Source: an uncultured Bacteroidia bacterium (lineage in GTDB: Bacteria; Bacteroidota; Bacteroidia; Bacteroidales; UBA932). Taken from it: a stretch of 64,000 nt of DNA. The notes beneath the pieces are model-generated. The model was given only the letters and a program-made list of their open reading frames with translations, searched no databases and was not told where the DNA came from. The stretch is from positions 1-64,000 of the forward strand of contig CADCHE010000003.1 of NCBI GenBank assembly GCA_902801205.1. Direction: 5' to 3'. Positions 45,434 through 55,410 of this stretch are shown here, in pieces. Both the position numbers and the translations under genes were made by a program. How positions within the stretch are numbered: position 1 is the stretch's first letter; each line of letters begins with the position of its first letter.

Positions 45434-47296
45434 ATGAAGATGAAAATGAGGCATATTCCCTGTTTTTTCGCAGCGGTTCTCCTCCTGGCTTCCCTTCCGG
45501 ACGCAGGGGCGCAGGAAACGACCCTGTCCCCCCAGCGGCTGCTTTTCCGGGCGGATTCCCTCCGGAAAGCCTACGACTTCAAAGGGGCTGTCACGTGTTG
45601 TGAACAGGCGATCGAACGGCTGGATTCCACCCGGCGGGGCAAGGCGGAAGAGCAGCTCACCTTCGCGCAGAACGGCCTGAACATGACCGGCTTCTGCAGC
45701 CAGCCCACGGTCGTAGCGCGCCGCACCTTCCCGCTCAAGGATTTCTTCCTCTACTACCCGCTGGAAGACCGCAGCTGGCATTCCGCGCCCAACGCACTCA
45801 TCGCCGAGGAGGACGAGACCGGCAACACCGCGGTCTACTTCCCCGAAGGCGCACAGGACATCTACTACTCCGCCAAGAGCGACAAAGGGGTCCGGACCCT
45901 TCTCCACACCCACCGGCAGGATTCCGTGTGGACGGCCCCCGACCAGCCTCTGGACAACCTGGACGAGGAAGCCGAGACCCTCTTCCCGATGGTCTCTCCG
46001 GACGGCAAACGGCTGTATTTCGCCGCCAAGGGCCTCTACGGCATGGGTGGCTACGACCTGTACGTCTCTACGCGGGAGGGGCAGGACGATGCCTGGGGCG
46101 TGCCCGTCAACATGGGATTCCCCTATTCCTCCCCCTACGACGACTTCCTCTTCATCAATACCCAGGACGGCCGGTACTCCATCTTCGCTTCCAACCGCAG
46201 CTGCCGGCGCGACAGCGTGTCCATCTACGTGCTGGAATATGACGAGATGCCCGTGCGCATGGCCGTGGACGACATCGCCACCCTGCGCAGTCTGGCCGAC
46301 CTGACACCGCAGCGCGACCCCGCCCGCATCGAAGGCACCGGCGCACCCGCCAATCCGCTGGAAGCGGAAGCCACCCGGCAGTATATGGAGCAGATGAAGG
46401 TCGTCCGTTCGCTGCGCGACTCCGTGTCGCAGTTCGGCGCCACCCTCGACCGGATGCGCACCGCCTACTCCGAAGCCCCGGACAGCGACAAACCCGCCCT
46501 GGCGAAGGCCATCTCGGAAAAGGAACTGTCCCTGCCCGAGTTGAACAGCGCCCTGTCGGCCGCCGTCACGGACCTGCAGCAGATCGAGATGGACTTCCTG
46601 CTCAAAGGCGTGGTCCTCGACGCCGACGCCCTCATGAACGAAGCCGACAAGGAAGTGGTGGGCGCCGCAGACGGGTTCGCCTTCACGCGGAACCGCCCGG
46701 GAGAAGGGTTCACCATCAACATCCTGCAGCCCGAACCGTCGTTCGACTTCACCTTCCAGATCCTTCCGGAAGGCCGCTTCGCCGAGCCGAACACGCTGCC
46801 GGGCGGCATCGTCTACCAGATCCAGCTCTTCACCCAATCGCGCAAGGCGGAAGTGAGCGACCTGCGGGGCATCACGCCCGTGTTCGAAAAGATCAACCCG
46901 TCCCTCTCCTATACCTATTCCGCCGGCGTGTTCCGCACCTTCCGCGAGGCACAGGACAACCTCCAGGCCGTCCGGTCGCGCGGTTTCCGCGACGCCATCA
47001 TCACGGCCTATGAAGACGGCACGCAGATCGGTGTGACGGCCGCGCGCAAGAAGGAATCCCTCGTCCAGCACAGCTACACCGTGAAGATCTTCCCTGCGGA
47101 CGGCAACTCGCTCGGCGATCAGGCCATCGACCTGATTCACGACCATACGGACCAGGACCTCATCAAGACGACGGAGGGCGGTTCGGTCGTGTACATGGCC
47201 GGTCCTTTCAACGAGAAGGCGGCCGCAGACGCCCTGGCCGCCGCACTGAAGGCAGCGGGCGCAGGCACGGTCAGCGTGGAAGAAGAAGATTCCTAG
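45434..47296 (+). CDS. Secreted PD40/SPOR-domain protein
   Basis: The 620-residue protein has a signal peptide, a TPR-like N-terminus (YDFKGAVTCCEQAIERLDST), WD40/PD40 beta-propeller units (LFPMVSPDGKRLYFAAKG, GGYDLYVSTR), a coiled middle, and one or two SPOR domains at the C-terminus (IVYQIQLFTQSRKAEVSDL; SYTVKIFPADGN). SPOR domains bind denuded peptidoglycan, so a septal or wall role is likely. ATGs at 45440 and 45446 are alternative starts. It converges on uvrC with a 4-nt stop overlap. Confidence 0.78.
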   Translation: MKMKMRHIPCFFAAVLLLASLPDAGAQETTLSPQRLLFRADSLRKAYDFKGAVTCCEQAIERLDSTRRGKAEEQLTFAQNGLNMTGFCSQPTVVARRTFPLKDFFLYYPLEDRSWHSAPNALIAEEDETGNTAVYFPEGAQDIYYSAKSDKGVRTLLHTHRQDSVWTAPDQPLDNLDEEAETLFPMVSPDGKRLYFAAKGLYGMGGYDLYVSTREGQDDAWGVPVNMGFPYSSPYDDFLFINTQDGRYSIFASNRSCRRDSVSIYVLEYDEMPVRMAVDDIATLRSLADLTPQRDPARIEGTGAPANPLEAEATRQYMEQMKVVRSLRDSVSQFGATLDRMRTAYSEAPDSDKPALAKAISEKELSLPELNSALSAAVTDLQQIEMDFLLKGVVLDADALMNEADKEVVGAADGFAFTRNRPGEGFTINILQPEPSFDFTFQILPEGRFAEPNTLPGGIVYQIQLFTQSRKAEVSDLRGITPVFEKINPSLSYTYSAGVFRTFREAQDNLQAVRSRGFRDAIITAYEDGTQIGVTAARKKESLVQHSYTVKIFPADGNSLGDQAIDLIHDHTDQDLIKTTEGGSVVYMAGPFNEKAAADALAAALKAAGAGTVSVEEEDS

Positions 47297-49119
47297 GAGA
47301 TTCCCTCCCCGGACAGCGTTTCATGGATCCGCCGGGCCACGGCGGCAGGAACGAGTTTTTCCAGGTCGGCAAGCGGTGCGGCCGCAATGCGGGCGACGCT
47401 GCCGTAATGCATCAGCAGGCGTTTCTCCGTCTGCTCTCCGACCCCCTTGATGTCGCGAAGGACGGAATGGATCTGCGCCTTGCTGCGCAGGTTGCGGTGG
47501 AAGGTGATGCCGAAACGGTGCGCCTCGTCGCGGATCTGCATCAGCACCTTGAGCGCATGGGAATTCCGGTCGAGGAACAGCGGGTACGGATCGTCCAGGC
47601 GGATCACCAGTTCCATCCGCTTGGCCAGTCCCACGACCATGAGCTTGTCCAGAAGACCCAGTTCCGCCAGCGCCTGCCGGGCGAACTCCAGCTGGCCTGC
47701 GCCACCGTCGATCACCACCAGCTGGGGCAGGTCGTCCGGGGCTTCAGAGAGCATCCGCGCATACCGGCGGTTGACCACCTCCTTCATGGACGCGAAGTCG
47801 TTGGCGCCCACCACCGTCTTGATCTTGAACTTGCGGTAGTCCGCCTTGGAAGGGACACCGCCACGGAAGACGACGCACGAAGCGACCGGGTTGGTACCCT
47901 GGATGTTCGAGTTGTCGAAGCACTCGATGTGCTCCGGGAGCACGTCCATGCCCAGGGCTTTCTGCAGGTCTTCCAGGACGGCCCTGCGATAGGCATCCGG
48001 GTCGGTGTGCTCCCGCTGGCCCATCGTGTTCGCGAGGTACTCCCGCGCATTCTTGGCGCTGAGTTCCAGCAGGGCGAGCTTGTCGCCGCGGACGGGGATG
48101 CGGAACGTCACGCCGTCCAGCTGCACGTCCGGCAGGAAAGGGACGATCACCTCCGGCGCCAGGTCGCCGAACTTGGACTCGATCTCGGCGATGAAGGTGC
48201 TCAGCACGGCTCCGCGCTCCTCCTCGATCGGCATCTTGAAACCGAGGTTGAGCGACTGGACCACCGCGCCGCCGCGGACGCGCAGGAAATTCCCGAAGGC
48301 CTCCGAACCGTCGAAGACCAGCGAGAAGACGTCGCACTCCGAGGCGGTGGCGGACGTGATGATGGACTTGGCGTAATGCTTCTTCAGCGAAGCGATGCGG
48401 TCCAGGCAGGCCTGCGCTTCCTCGAAGCGGAGGTCTTCCGAGGCCTCCTTCATCCGGGCCTCATACTCCCGGATGATCTCGTTCACCCCGCCCTTGAGCA
48501 AGCGGGAGATTTCCCGGATCCAGTCACCGTACTCCCCGGCGCTCACCGCACCGATGCAGCAGCCCTTGCAGCGCCCCAGGTGGAAGTCCAGGCAAGGGCG
48601 GAATTTTCCGCGCAGCACCGCCTCGCCCGTGATCTTGAGTTTGCAGGTACGGAGCGGATAGGTGCGATGGAAGAAGTCCAGGAGGTATTTCGCGTGGGTG
48701 ACGGAACTGTACGGGCCGAAATACGTACCGGTCCGGCGGTCGACCCGCCGCGTCAGGTACACCCGCGGGAATTCCTCCGTCGTGACGACGATCCAGGGAT
48801 ACGTCTTGGAGTCCTTCAGGAGGATGTTGTAGCGGGGCTTGTACTGCTTGATCAGGTTGTTCTCCAACAGCAGCGCGTCGGCCTCCGAATCCACGACGCT
48901 GAACTGCGCGTCGGCGATCTTGGACACCAGCACGCGGGTCTTGAGCGTCAGCCGCTCCGGTGGCACGAAATACTGCGCCACCCGCTTGTGGAGGTCCTTG
49001 GCCTTCCCCACATAAATCACCTTCCCGGAGGCGTCGTAGTAGCGATACACCCCCGGGGAATGTGGAAACAGGGCGATTTTCTCCCTGATGGTCAGTGAAG
49101 GAGCCGGTTTCTCGGACAA
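47293..49119 (-). CDS. uvrC: Excinuclease ABC subunit C
   Basis: The 608-residue protein has an N-terminal GIY-YIG nuclease (SPGVYRYYDASGKVIYVGKA), UvrB-binding UVR motif region, EndoV/RNase H-like C-terminal nuclease (IECFDNSNIQGTNPVASCVV, LVVIDGGAGQLEFA) and tandem HhH. It makes both incisions in nucleotide excision repair. The start is TTG at 49119; no ATG precedes the conserved N-terminus. It lies 4 nt after the TlpA-like stop, an unusual operon partner. Confidence 0.95.
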   Translation of the reverse strand: MSEKPAPSLTIREKIALFPHSPGVYRYYDASGKVIYVGKAKDLHKRVAQYFVPPERLTLKTRVLVSKIADAQFSVVDSEADALLLENNLIKQYKPRYNILLKDSKTYPWIVVTTEEFPRVYLTRRVDRRTGTYFGPYSSVTHAKYLLDFFHRTYPLRTCKLKITGEAVLRGKFRPCLDFHLGRCKGCCIGAVSAGEYGDWIREISRLLKGGVNEIIREYEARMKEASEDLRFEEAQACLDRIASLKKHYAKSIITSATASECDVFSLVFDGSEAFGNFLRVRGGAVVQSLNLGFKMPIEEERGAVLSTFIAEIESKFGDLAPEVIVPFLPDVQLDGVTFRIPVRGDKLALLELSAKNAREYLANTMGQREHTDPDAYRRAVLEDLQKALGMDVLPEHIECFDNSNIQGTNPVASCVVFRGGVPSKADYRKFKIKTVVGANDFASMKEVVNRRYARMLSEAPDDLPQLVVIDGGAGQLEFARQALAELGLLDKLMVVGLAKRMELVIRLDDPYPLFLDRNSHALKVLMQIRDEAHRFGITFHRNLRSKAQIHSVLRDIKGVGEQTEKRLLMHYGSVARIAAAPLADLEKLVPAAVARRIHETLSGEGIS

Positions 49120-49123
49120 AGCG

Positions 49124-50197
49124 TTACTTCACAGGTTTGACGTGCTTGCTCACTTCGGCCTCGATGCCTTCGCCGCGCAGGTCGCGCGCGAGGATCGTGC
49201 CGTCCGGACCGATCAGCATGATGTGCGGGATCCCCTCGATCCCATAGATCGTGGTGGGGATATCCTTCGCATCTACGATCTGGTTCCAAGTGATGCCCAG
49301 TTCCTTCGCAGCCCGTTCGGTGTCCTGGACGCTACGCTCCCAGACGGCGATGCTGAGTACGTCGAAGGTGTCCTGATGGTACTTGTCATAGACCGCCTTG
49401 ATGAAGGGGACCTCGCGCTTGCACGGTCCGCACCAGGAAGCCCAGAAGTCGACCAGGAGGTACTTGCCCTTCCCGGCGAAATCGGAGAATTTCTGCTCAC
49501 CGACGGTGAAATCTGTGAACTTTTTGCCGACAGCCGTGGCCTGACGGGCATCCAAGCCCTTCTTGAGGGCGACGAGTGATTCGGAAGCGGCCAGTTCAGG
49601 AGAAAGCCCCCCGATCAGCGCAGAAAGTTCCTCGTCGGAAACATCATAACGGACGCCTTCGATGGCAAACAGACCCAGGGCGTTGTCTTTGTTCTTTTCC
49701 AGGACATCCAGGAATAATTTCCTGTTCTCCGCGGAGAAGGCGTCAGACAGGGAGTCGAGCACTTCCTCTTTACCCTGTTTACGGGCCGCGCTGAACAGCT
49801 TCTGATAAGAAAGCTGGAGGTCCGTGGTGGCCTTACGGACGGCGTCATACTGCACCTGCAAGGAAGTCGCAGGCTTGTTGGAAGTCACCTTGGGCTCGTC
49901 ATTCCCATTGAAGCGGAACGTCAGTTGCGTGCCATCCGGTATGAAGCGTGCAGCAGCACTTCCGGCCTTGACCAAGCCGACCGTCGCCTTATCCGTGGGA
50001 ACACGGAACGTGAACTGCCCGTTCGTCACCCCGACGGTCGTATCGATACCGGCGGAAGGAAGGGAAATCTGGACCTGTCCGGGCGCTTCGCCGTCAAACT
50101 GGCCGGTCAGCGTCGTGGTGGAAGCGCTTCCACCCCCGCTGCAAGCACAGGCCGCCATCACGGCGATACCTGCAAGCATGTAAGTTCTGATTTTCAT
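49124..50197 (-). CDS. TlpA-like thioredoxin lipoprotein with DUF4369-type N-terminus
   Basis: The 357-residue lipoprotein (VMAACACSGGG) has an N-terminal DUF4369-like beta domain (about 28-110), a helical middle and a C-terminal thioredoxin fold with WASWCGPCKRE. It is a periplasmic thiol-disulfide reductase of the Bacteroidota type. It lies between the HEAT-DUF1080 gene (15 nt) and uvrC (4 nt) in one operon. Confidence 0.9.
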   Translation of the reverse strand: MKIRTYMLAGIAVMAACACSGGGSASTTTLTGQFDGEAPGQVQISLPSAGIDTTVGVTNGQFTFRVPTDKATVGLVKAGSAAARFIPDGTQLTFRFNGNDEPKVTSNKPATSLQVQYDAVRKATTDLQLSYQKLFSAARKQGKEEVLDSLSDAFSAENRKLFLDVLEKNKDNALGLFAIEGVRYDVSDEELSALIGGLSPELAASESLVALKKGLDARQATAVGKKFTDFTVGEQKFSDFAGKGKYLLVDFWASWCGPCKREVPFIKAVYDKYHQDTFDVLSIAVWERSVQDTERAAKELGITWNQIVDAKDIPTTIYGIEGIPHIMLIGPDGTILARDLRGEGIEAEVSKHVKPVK

Positions 50198-50212
50198 ATT
50201 CTTGGAAATGGA

Positions 50213-52990
50213 TTATTTCTTGTCACCCAGGTCGAGGATGCGCACATTGCGGATCTTCAGGCCCTCGCCATGTCCGCAGAAGGAGACAAACCCCTTCTTG
50301 TTGAACATGCCGGGATGGTTCCTGTGGTCGACCGTGTAAGGGTTCTCATTGCTGCCGTCCGGCGCCACATTGTGGCCCTTGCAGGCCTTGCGGATGTTCG
50401 CATCCACGATGACCTGGCCATTGACCGTTACCTTGATGTGGTCGCCTTCGACGCGGATCTCCTCGGTGCTCCACTCGCCCAGCGGCTTGTGGACGAGCCG
50501 CTTGGCGGGCACGACGCCGTAGACGGAGCCGTGTACCTGGTACTCGCGCAGCCAGCCGGCATACTCCGGCGCATCATGGTCGAGGATCTGGCACTCGCAC
50601 ATGCCGTGGTACGCAGCGTCCACGCCCATCGGGGTACGGATGCCGACACCGTTGTTCACGCCCTCGCGGAGGAAGCAGAATTCGAAGCGGAAGACAAAGT
50701 TGCGGTACTCCTTGTCGGTGTAGAGGTTGCCGGTGCCGGTGCCGTTGGAGCTGACGAGGATCGCCCCGTTCACCGGGGTGTAGCTCTCTTTGTCACCCTG
50801 CCAGCGGTCCAGCGACGTGCCGTCGAAGAGCATTTCGAAGCCCTGCTTCTTCTCCTGCGCGGTCAGCGTGGAAGGAGCCACGGGCGCGGGGGCCTTCTCG
50901 AGCAGCGTGTTGATCTCGCTGACGGCGTAACCGTCGTCGGAATTGCCGGTGGAAGCAAAGACGCCGGCCGCCTTCTTCAGCGCGGCGATGTAGGCCGCCG
51001 CATCGATCTCCTCCGTGCACTTAGCGGCGATGGCCTTCACCGCATTCGCCGCAGGGTAGGCGACCTCCTTGTCATCCAAGTACTTGGAAGCCAGCAGGAA
51101 GGACTTCATCGTCGGGACGCCGCCCAGGGCGCCGAGCACCTTGGCCTTGACCTCCTTCGCATCGGACAGGCCGAGGAATTCGGAGAACAGGCGCTGCTTC
51201 GACGCAGGTTTCGGTTCATTCTTGACGACAAGGTCCACGAGGCGCGGCAGGATCTTCGTCCGGAGGGAAGGATCGGCCTTCGCCGCCGGGTAGAGCGGAT
51301 TGAACGCAAAGCCGGAGTCCATCCCGAGCAGGCTTTCGAGTGCCGCTTTCGAGACGTCCGCGGACTTGTCGTTCAGCATGCCGCCAAGGTAATCCGCAGC
51401 CTGCTCCGTGCCGATGCCGGCGAAAACCGGGAAGAAGTTCGGCTGGGCAGGCTTGTTCGCGACCAGTTTGAAGAGGGTCTCGAACTGTTTGTCGGGCGTG
51501 AGCGTATGCAGGGCGGAAACAAGCGCGTTCTGCAGGTCACCGACATGGTCCTTGGCACCGGCCAGCAAAGCGGCGACGGCGGGAATGTCGCCTTCACCGA
51601 CCACGCCGGCCAGGTACGGGGCCGCCGACAGGTCACCGCCCTGAAGACGGGACAGCAGCGCCGGCGCGACAGCCGTGATCTTGCGGGAAGAGGCCAGCTG
51701 CAGCAGTGCGTTCGGGTTCTGGGCTGCCTGCAGGGCGGAAACCAGGTCGCCGGAAAGGTCGCCCTTGAAGGACTTCAGCGCAGTAAGGGCAGCGGAAGAA
51801 AGCGCATCATCGGACGATCCGAGCTGGCCCAGGAGGACCTTGCCCAGAGATTCGCCGCCGATCTTGCCGGCCGCGGCGATCGCCGCCACCTTCACGGCGT
51901 TGGAAAGCGAAGCGGCTTTCTTGCCGGTTCCGTTCAGCACGCCGGCCAGCAGCCCGGCAGCCGAGGATATCTTGTTGTTGCCCAGCCAGTTGAGGACATC
52001 GACCTGCGCCCCTTCGGAGAGTTTGCCGAACTTGCCGGTCAGCATCGGAACGAGGGCGTTGGCACCGAGGATCTGCGTCGCATCGTCCAAGACGGCGTCA
52101 CGCAGCTGTCCGTCTTCGCTGCCCAGCACCTTCTTCAGGGTCTTCAGCACCAGGGCGGGGTTATTCTGCATCAGGGCCTGGGCGCCGGCGCTCTTGAACG
52201 CGGAGGTTTCCGAGGCGAGCAGGGTCTTGGCCGCCTTGGCGACCGCCTTGCTGTTCTTGCCTTCGCCGGAAAGCTTCACGGCCAGGGCGGCGAGGGCCGG
52301 CAGGCTCTTCTTGGAAAGGATGTCCAGGGAAGAAGCCGTACCGATGCCGGCCAGGGCGTCGCACAGGGCGTCGCTTTCATAGCCTTCCGCAGCGGATGCC
52401 CACTCCTGCAGGTAAGGCTCCGCAGCGGTCAGGCCCTTGCGGGCGGCCGCGGCGGCGAGGAGGGTCTTGTCCGCTCCGGCGTTCTTCACCAGGTCGAGCA
52501 GGATGTTGTCCGAACCGGGCAGGTCGGTCAGCGTCCCCAGCGCCAGCTGAGCGACGGCCGGATCCGACACCTGGGCGGCGAACACGTCCGCCACCTTGTC
52601 CGTGGCGATCAGGCGCAGGCGTTCCATCAGGAAGGCCTTCACTTCCGCGTTGCCGGCCTTGCCGATGGCGTCGGCGAAGCCCTGGCTCACCTTGTCCAGC
52701 ACCTCGGGGTGCTTCCCGGCATAGGCGGGCAGGCCGGTGAGGGCATATTCCACCAGGTTGTTCTTCACGCCCTGCGCGGCGGGTTTCAGCATGCCGGCCA
52801 GGACGGGAATCGTCGCGGGTGCGGCGGCGGACAGGGCTGCCATCTGCGCGTCGAACGCGGAGGCGTCGGCCGCGGGCATCGCGGCGAGCACCTTGTCGAC
52901 CACGGCGGCGGCATTCTGCGCACCGGCGTACGGGACGGCCAGGATCGTCGCCAAAGACAGACTCAGGATCAGGGAAACTATCTTTTTCAT
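50213..52990 (-). CDS. Secreted HEAT-repeat protein with C-terminal DUF1080 domain
   Basis: The 925-residue protein has a signal peptide (1-24) and about 680 residues of Ala/Leu-rich HEAT-like helical repeats. A C-terminal DUF1080 (3-keto-disaccharide hydrolase) domain follows from about residue 715 (GFEMLFDGTSLDRWQG, REGVNNGVGIRTP, CECQILDHDAPEY). DUF1080 enzymes cleave 3-keto-glycosides. Pairing with the Gfo/Idh/MocA gene 27 nt upstream fits the oxidative 3-keto glycoside route known from Bacteroides. The HEAT part may be a docking scaffold. Confidence 0.85.
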   Translation of the reverse strand: MKKIVSLILSLSLATILAVPYAGAQNAAAVVDKVLAAMPAADASAFDAQMAALSAAAPATIPVLAGMLKPAAQGVKNNLVEYALTGLPAYAGKHPEVLDKVSQGFADAIGKAGNAEVKAFLMERLRLIATDKVADVFAAQVSDPAVAQLALGTLTDLPGSDNILLDLVKNAGADKTLLAAAAARKGLTAAEPYLQEWASAAEGYESDALCDALAGIGTASSLDILSKKSLPALAALAVKLSGEGKNSKAVAKAAKTLLASETSAFKSAGAQALMQNNPALVLKTLKKVLGSEDGQLRDAVLDDATQILGANALVPMLTGKFGKLSEGAQVDVLNWLGNNKISSAAGLLAGVLNGTGKKAASLSNAVKVAAIAAAGKIGGESLGKVLLGQLGSSDDALSSAALTALKSFKGDLSGDLVSALQAAQNPNALLQLASSRKITAVAPALLSRLQGGDLSAAPYLAGVVGEGDIPAVAALLAGAKDHVGDLQNALVSALHTLTPDKQFETLFKLVANKPAQPNFFPVFAGIGTEQAADYLGGMLNDKSADVSKAALESLLGMDSGFAFNPLYPAAKADPSLRTKILPRLVDLVVKNEPKPASKQRLFSEFLGLSDAKEVKAKVLGALGGVPTMKSFLLASKYLDDKEVAYPAANAVKAIAAKCTEEIDAAAYIAALKKAAGVFASTGNSDDGYAVSEINTLLEKAPAPVAPSTLTAQEKKQGFEMLFDGTSLDRWQGDKESYTPVNGAILVSSNGTGTGNLYTDKEYRNFVFRFEFCFLREGVNNGVGIRTPMGVDAAYHGMCECQILDHDAPEYAGWLREYQVHGSVYGVVPAKRLVHKPLGEWSTEEIRVEGDHIKVTVNGQVIVDANIRKACKGHNVAPDGSNENPYTVDHRNHPGMFNKKGFVSFCGHGEGLKIRNVRILDLGDKK

Positions 52991-53017
52991 ATTCTTTCTC
53001 GGTTTTGAGGTCGGGGA

Positions 53018-54325
53018 TTAAAGCATCATGGAAGCCCAGGGGGCGCGCATCGGCTGGTTGATCAGCAGGTTGGCCTGGTCGTCGTTCACGAACAGCTGCT
53101 TCTCGGGATCGAACTCGAGCGTACGGCCCAGCCGCAGGGCGCAGGAACCCATGTTCACGACCGTGCAGCTGTGGTGCCCGTAGATCTCGTCCAGGGCGAA
53201 CCGCTGGCGGTTCTGCACGCAGGTCAGGAAGTCGGTCTGGCGCGGTTCCGGATCGGGCATGGCGTTGATGATGTCCATCACGTTCGGAATCGTGCACTCG
53301 AATCCCTTGTACACCTTGCCGTTCGGGCCTTCGATGTAGGGCACCTTGCCCTGGCTCTCGAAGCCTTCGCCCTCGAGGATGATCTTGCAGCCGTCGGCGT
53401 AGGTATAGGTGATGCTCCGCCAGATGCCCACCGCGTCCGGATGCTGCTGCGGAGCGTCCACCTCCACCTTCACGGGGAAGGTGTCGTCCTTGCCCAGGAA
53501 GTACTGCACCGGGTCGATGTAGTGCTGGCCCATGTCACCCAGTCCGCCGGACTCGTAGTCCCAGTAACCGCGGAAGCTCTGGTGCACGCGGTGCGGATGG
53601 TACGGCTTGACCGGCGCGGGGCCGAGCCACATGTCGTAGTCGAGTTCCTCGGGAACCGGCTGGGGCTCGAGGTTCTCCTTGCCCGTCCAGTAGAACTTCC
53701 AGGCGAAGCCCGTGGCACCGGAGATGCGGACGGTCAGCGGCCATCCGAGCACGCCGCTGTCGACCAGCTTCTTGAGCGGCTCCACCGTCGTCCCCAGTCC
53801 GTAGAACGTGTCCTTGAAACGGAACCAGGTGTCGAGGCGGAAGATACGGCCGTACTTGTTCACGGCCTCCACCACCTTCTGGCCCTCACCGATCGTACGG
53901 GTCATCGGCTTCTCGCAGAAAATGTCCTTGCCCGCACGGCAGGCCTCCACCGCCATCAGGCCGTGCCAGTGCGACGGCGTGGCGATATGGACGATGTCCA
54001 CGTTGGGGTCGTGCACCAGGTCGCGCCAGTCATGGTAGGACTGGAGTTTCGTGCCGAAGCGCTCCTGTCCGGTCTTCAACGCGTTGTCCAGGTGCTTCTG
54101 GTCCACATCGCAGACCGCCACGAGGCGGCAGCGCTCGTCGCTGGCGAAATGCAGGCCGGACATGCCGATACCACCGGTACCGATGATGCCGCGCGTCATC
54201 TGGTCACTCGGCGCGACGATGTTCTTGCCGCTGCCCATCGCACCGAAAACCTTCCGCGGCAGCACCGTGAACAGGGCCACGCCCGCCGCAGACTTCTTGA
54301 TAAAACTTCTTCTGGATTCACCCAT
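53018..54325 (-). CDS. Gfo/Idh/MocA family oxidoreductase, Tat-type signal
   Basis: The 435-residue protein begins GESRRSFIKKSAAGVALF, a twin-arginine signal, so it folds before export. The Rossmann motif IGTGGIGMSGLHFA and FCEKPMTRT (catalytic Lys in EKP) are typical of sugar dehydrogenases in this family. It probably oxidises a glycoside at C3 (or reduces the keto sugar) with a bound NAD cofactor, preparing substrate for the DUF1080 protein. The start at 54325 is chosen for the Tat motif. Confidence 0.9.
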   Translation of the reverse strand: MGESRRSFIKKSAAGVALFTVLPRKVFGAMGSGKNIVAPSDQMTRGIIGTGGIGMSGLHFASDERCRLVAVCDVDQKHLDNALKTGQERFGTKLQSYHDWRDLVHDPNVDIVHIATPSHWHGLMAVEACRAGKDIFCEKPMTRTIGEGQKVVEAVNKYGRIFRLDTWFRFKDTFYGLGTTVEPLKKLVDSGVLGWPLTVRISGATGFAWKFYWTGKENLEPQPVPEELDYDMWLGPAPVKPYHPHRVHQSFRGYWDYESGGLGDMGQHYIDPVQYFLGKDDTFPVKVEVDAPQQHPDAVGIWRSITYTYADGCKIILEGEGFESQGKVPYIEGPNGKVYKGFECTIPNVMDIINAMPDPEPRQTDFLTCVQNRQRFALDEIYGHHSCTVVNMGSCALRLGRTLEFDPEKQLFVNDDQANLLINQPMRAPWASMML

Positions 54326-54392
54326 AGTGTTATTGTTTATGTTATTGAAATATTCTTCATCCGGTCCCTGCAGCCCGCAGTTACACATCTTA

Positions 54393-54400
54393 CAAATTTA
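54393..54400 (-). promoter_or_regulatory. -7 box of the Gfo-DUF1080-tlpA-uvrC operon
   Basis: TAAATTTG on the minus strand, about 68 nt before the ATG at 54325. Confidence 0.5.
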
Positions 54401-54433
54401 GAAGATTCAAAGCAAAAACACAACACCAAGGAC

Positions 54434-54474
54434 GGAAAAAAGCAAGCCCCGCCGCAATACCTGCAGCAGGGCTG
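54434..54474 (-). terminator. Terminator for the 54545-55258 gene
   Basis: On the minus strand AGCCCTGC (54473-54466) pairs with GCGGGGCT (54452-54445), with one G-U pair, followed by TGCTTTTTTCC. Confidence 0.75.
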
Positions 54475-54544
54475 ATGCTCAGCAAGGGGAAAGGGCTACC
54501 TGTCCAAAAGACGACTTTTGCGTTTTTTCCGGACACTGATGATG

Positions 54545-55258
54545 CTACTTCCTTTCATCAAATCGAAACGCCCCTTTCAGATCATAAAGAAACTCTTCGA
54601 AGCGGTCCTGATTCTTGCGGGTCATCAAGAAAACCAAGGTAATCCTACCGGATCCGGGCTCGTTCCCCCACACTGTTCTACTGTATTCATATTTGTCCCT
54701 ATAACTGTTTCCGCAGAGATTCGTTGGGTAGGAGTACATCAAAGAGGCCCCGAATTGCCGCCGGGCTTCTCGCCTTGAGTACTTATTAACGAGCTCCCAC
54801 AGATATGGATTCTCATATTTTGTTGCTCCATTATTCCGAAGCCCGTAAAAGAAATTGGTCTTCACCGCGGTAAGGTCAGGAATTCCGTTTATCATCGTCA
54901 AAGATTTGTCCTTAATATAGACAAAGACATAATAATCTTTTTCCCGGTTATATAGGATCGCGTCAACCCTACCAAAGCGCGCATTGAAAAACCGCGGCCC
55001 CGTCAAACGCTCCTTTTCGTCATATAACTCTTGTAGCGTTGGTAGGTCTTCATGAAGATTGATCTCATAAGGGTATAAGCCATACGCGTTGTGTCCACTC
55101 GATAATCTCCCCCCCTCTTGAACATCAAATTCGGCTGGAATCTTGACGGTCATCTTCGCCGCCCGTGCCAGACTGTCAAGATAGGAGGAGGGCTGCGCAA
55201 TGGTGATGAACGGAGCAAAAAGGAATAAAACAACCTTAATAATAACGGTTTTTCTCAT
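54545..55258 (-). CDS. Secreted protein of unknown function
   Basis: The 237-residue protein has a signal peptide (VVLFLFAPFITIAQ). It is rich in Tyr and Arg with no recognised motif. Segments such as DAILYNREKDYYVFVYIKDK suggest a mixed alpha/beta fold. It is more AT-rich than its core neighbours. It lies between the Gfo operon promoter and a second AT-rich secreted orphan. Confidence 0.6.
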   Translation of the reverse strand: MRKTVIIKVVLFLFAPFITIAQPSSYLDSLARAAKMTVKIPAEFDVQEGGRLSSGHNAYGLYPYEINLHEDLPTLQELYDEKERLTGPRFFNARFGRVDAILYNREKDYYVFVYIKDKSLTMINGIPDLTAVKTNFFYGLRNNGATKYENPYLWELVNKYSRREARRQFGASLMYSYPTNLCGNSYRDKYEYSRTVWGNEPGSGRITLVFLMTRKNQDRFEEFLYDLKGAFRFDERK

Positions 55259-55410
55259 CTTCTTGTATTTATCTGTTAATAAAATGCCCTATAAACGTGC
55301 TCCGCATCCTCAAAAGAGAACGCTTGAGTTGTTTGCCTGCTTGGTGGTAATTCCGAAGCAAAGTGCCCCCTGGTCTTAAAGTTCATTAGGAGCGGACATA
55401 TCATCTCATT

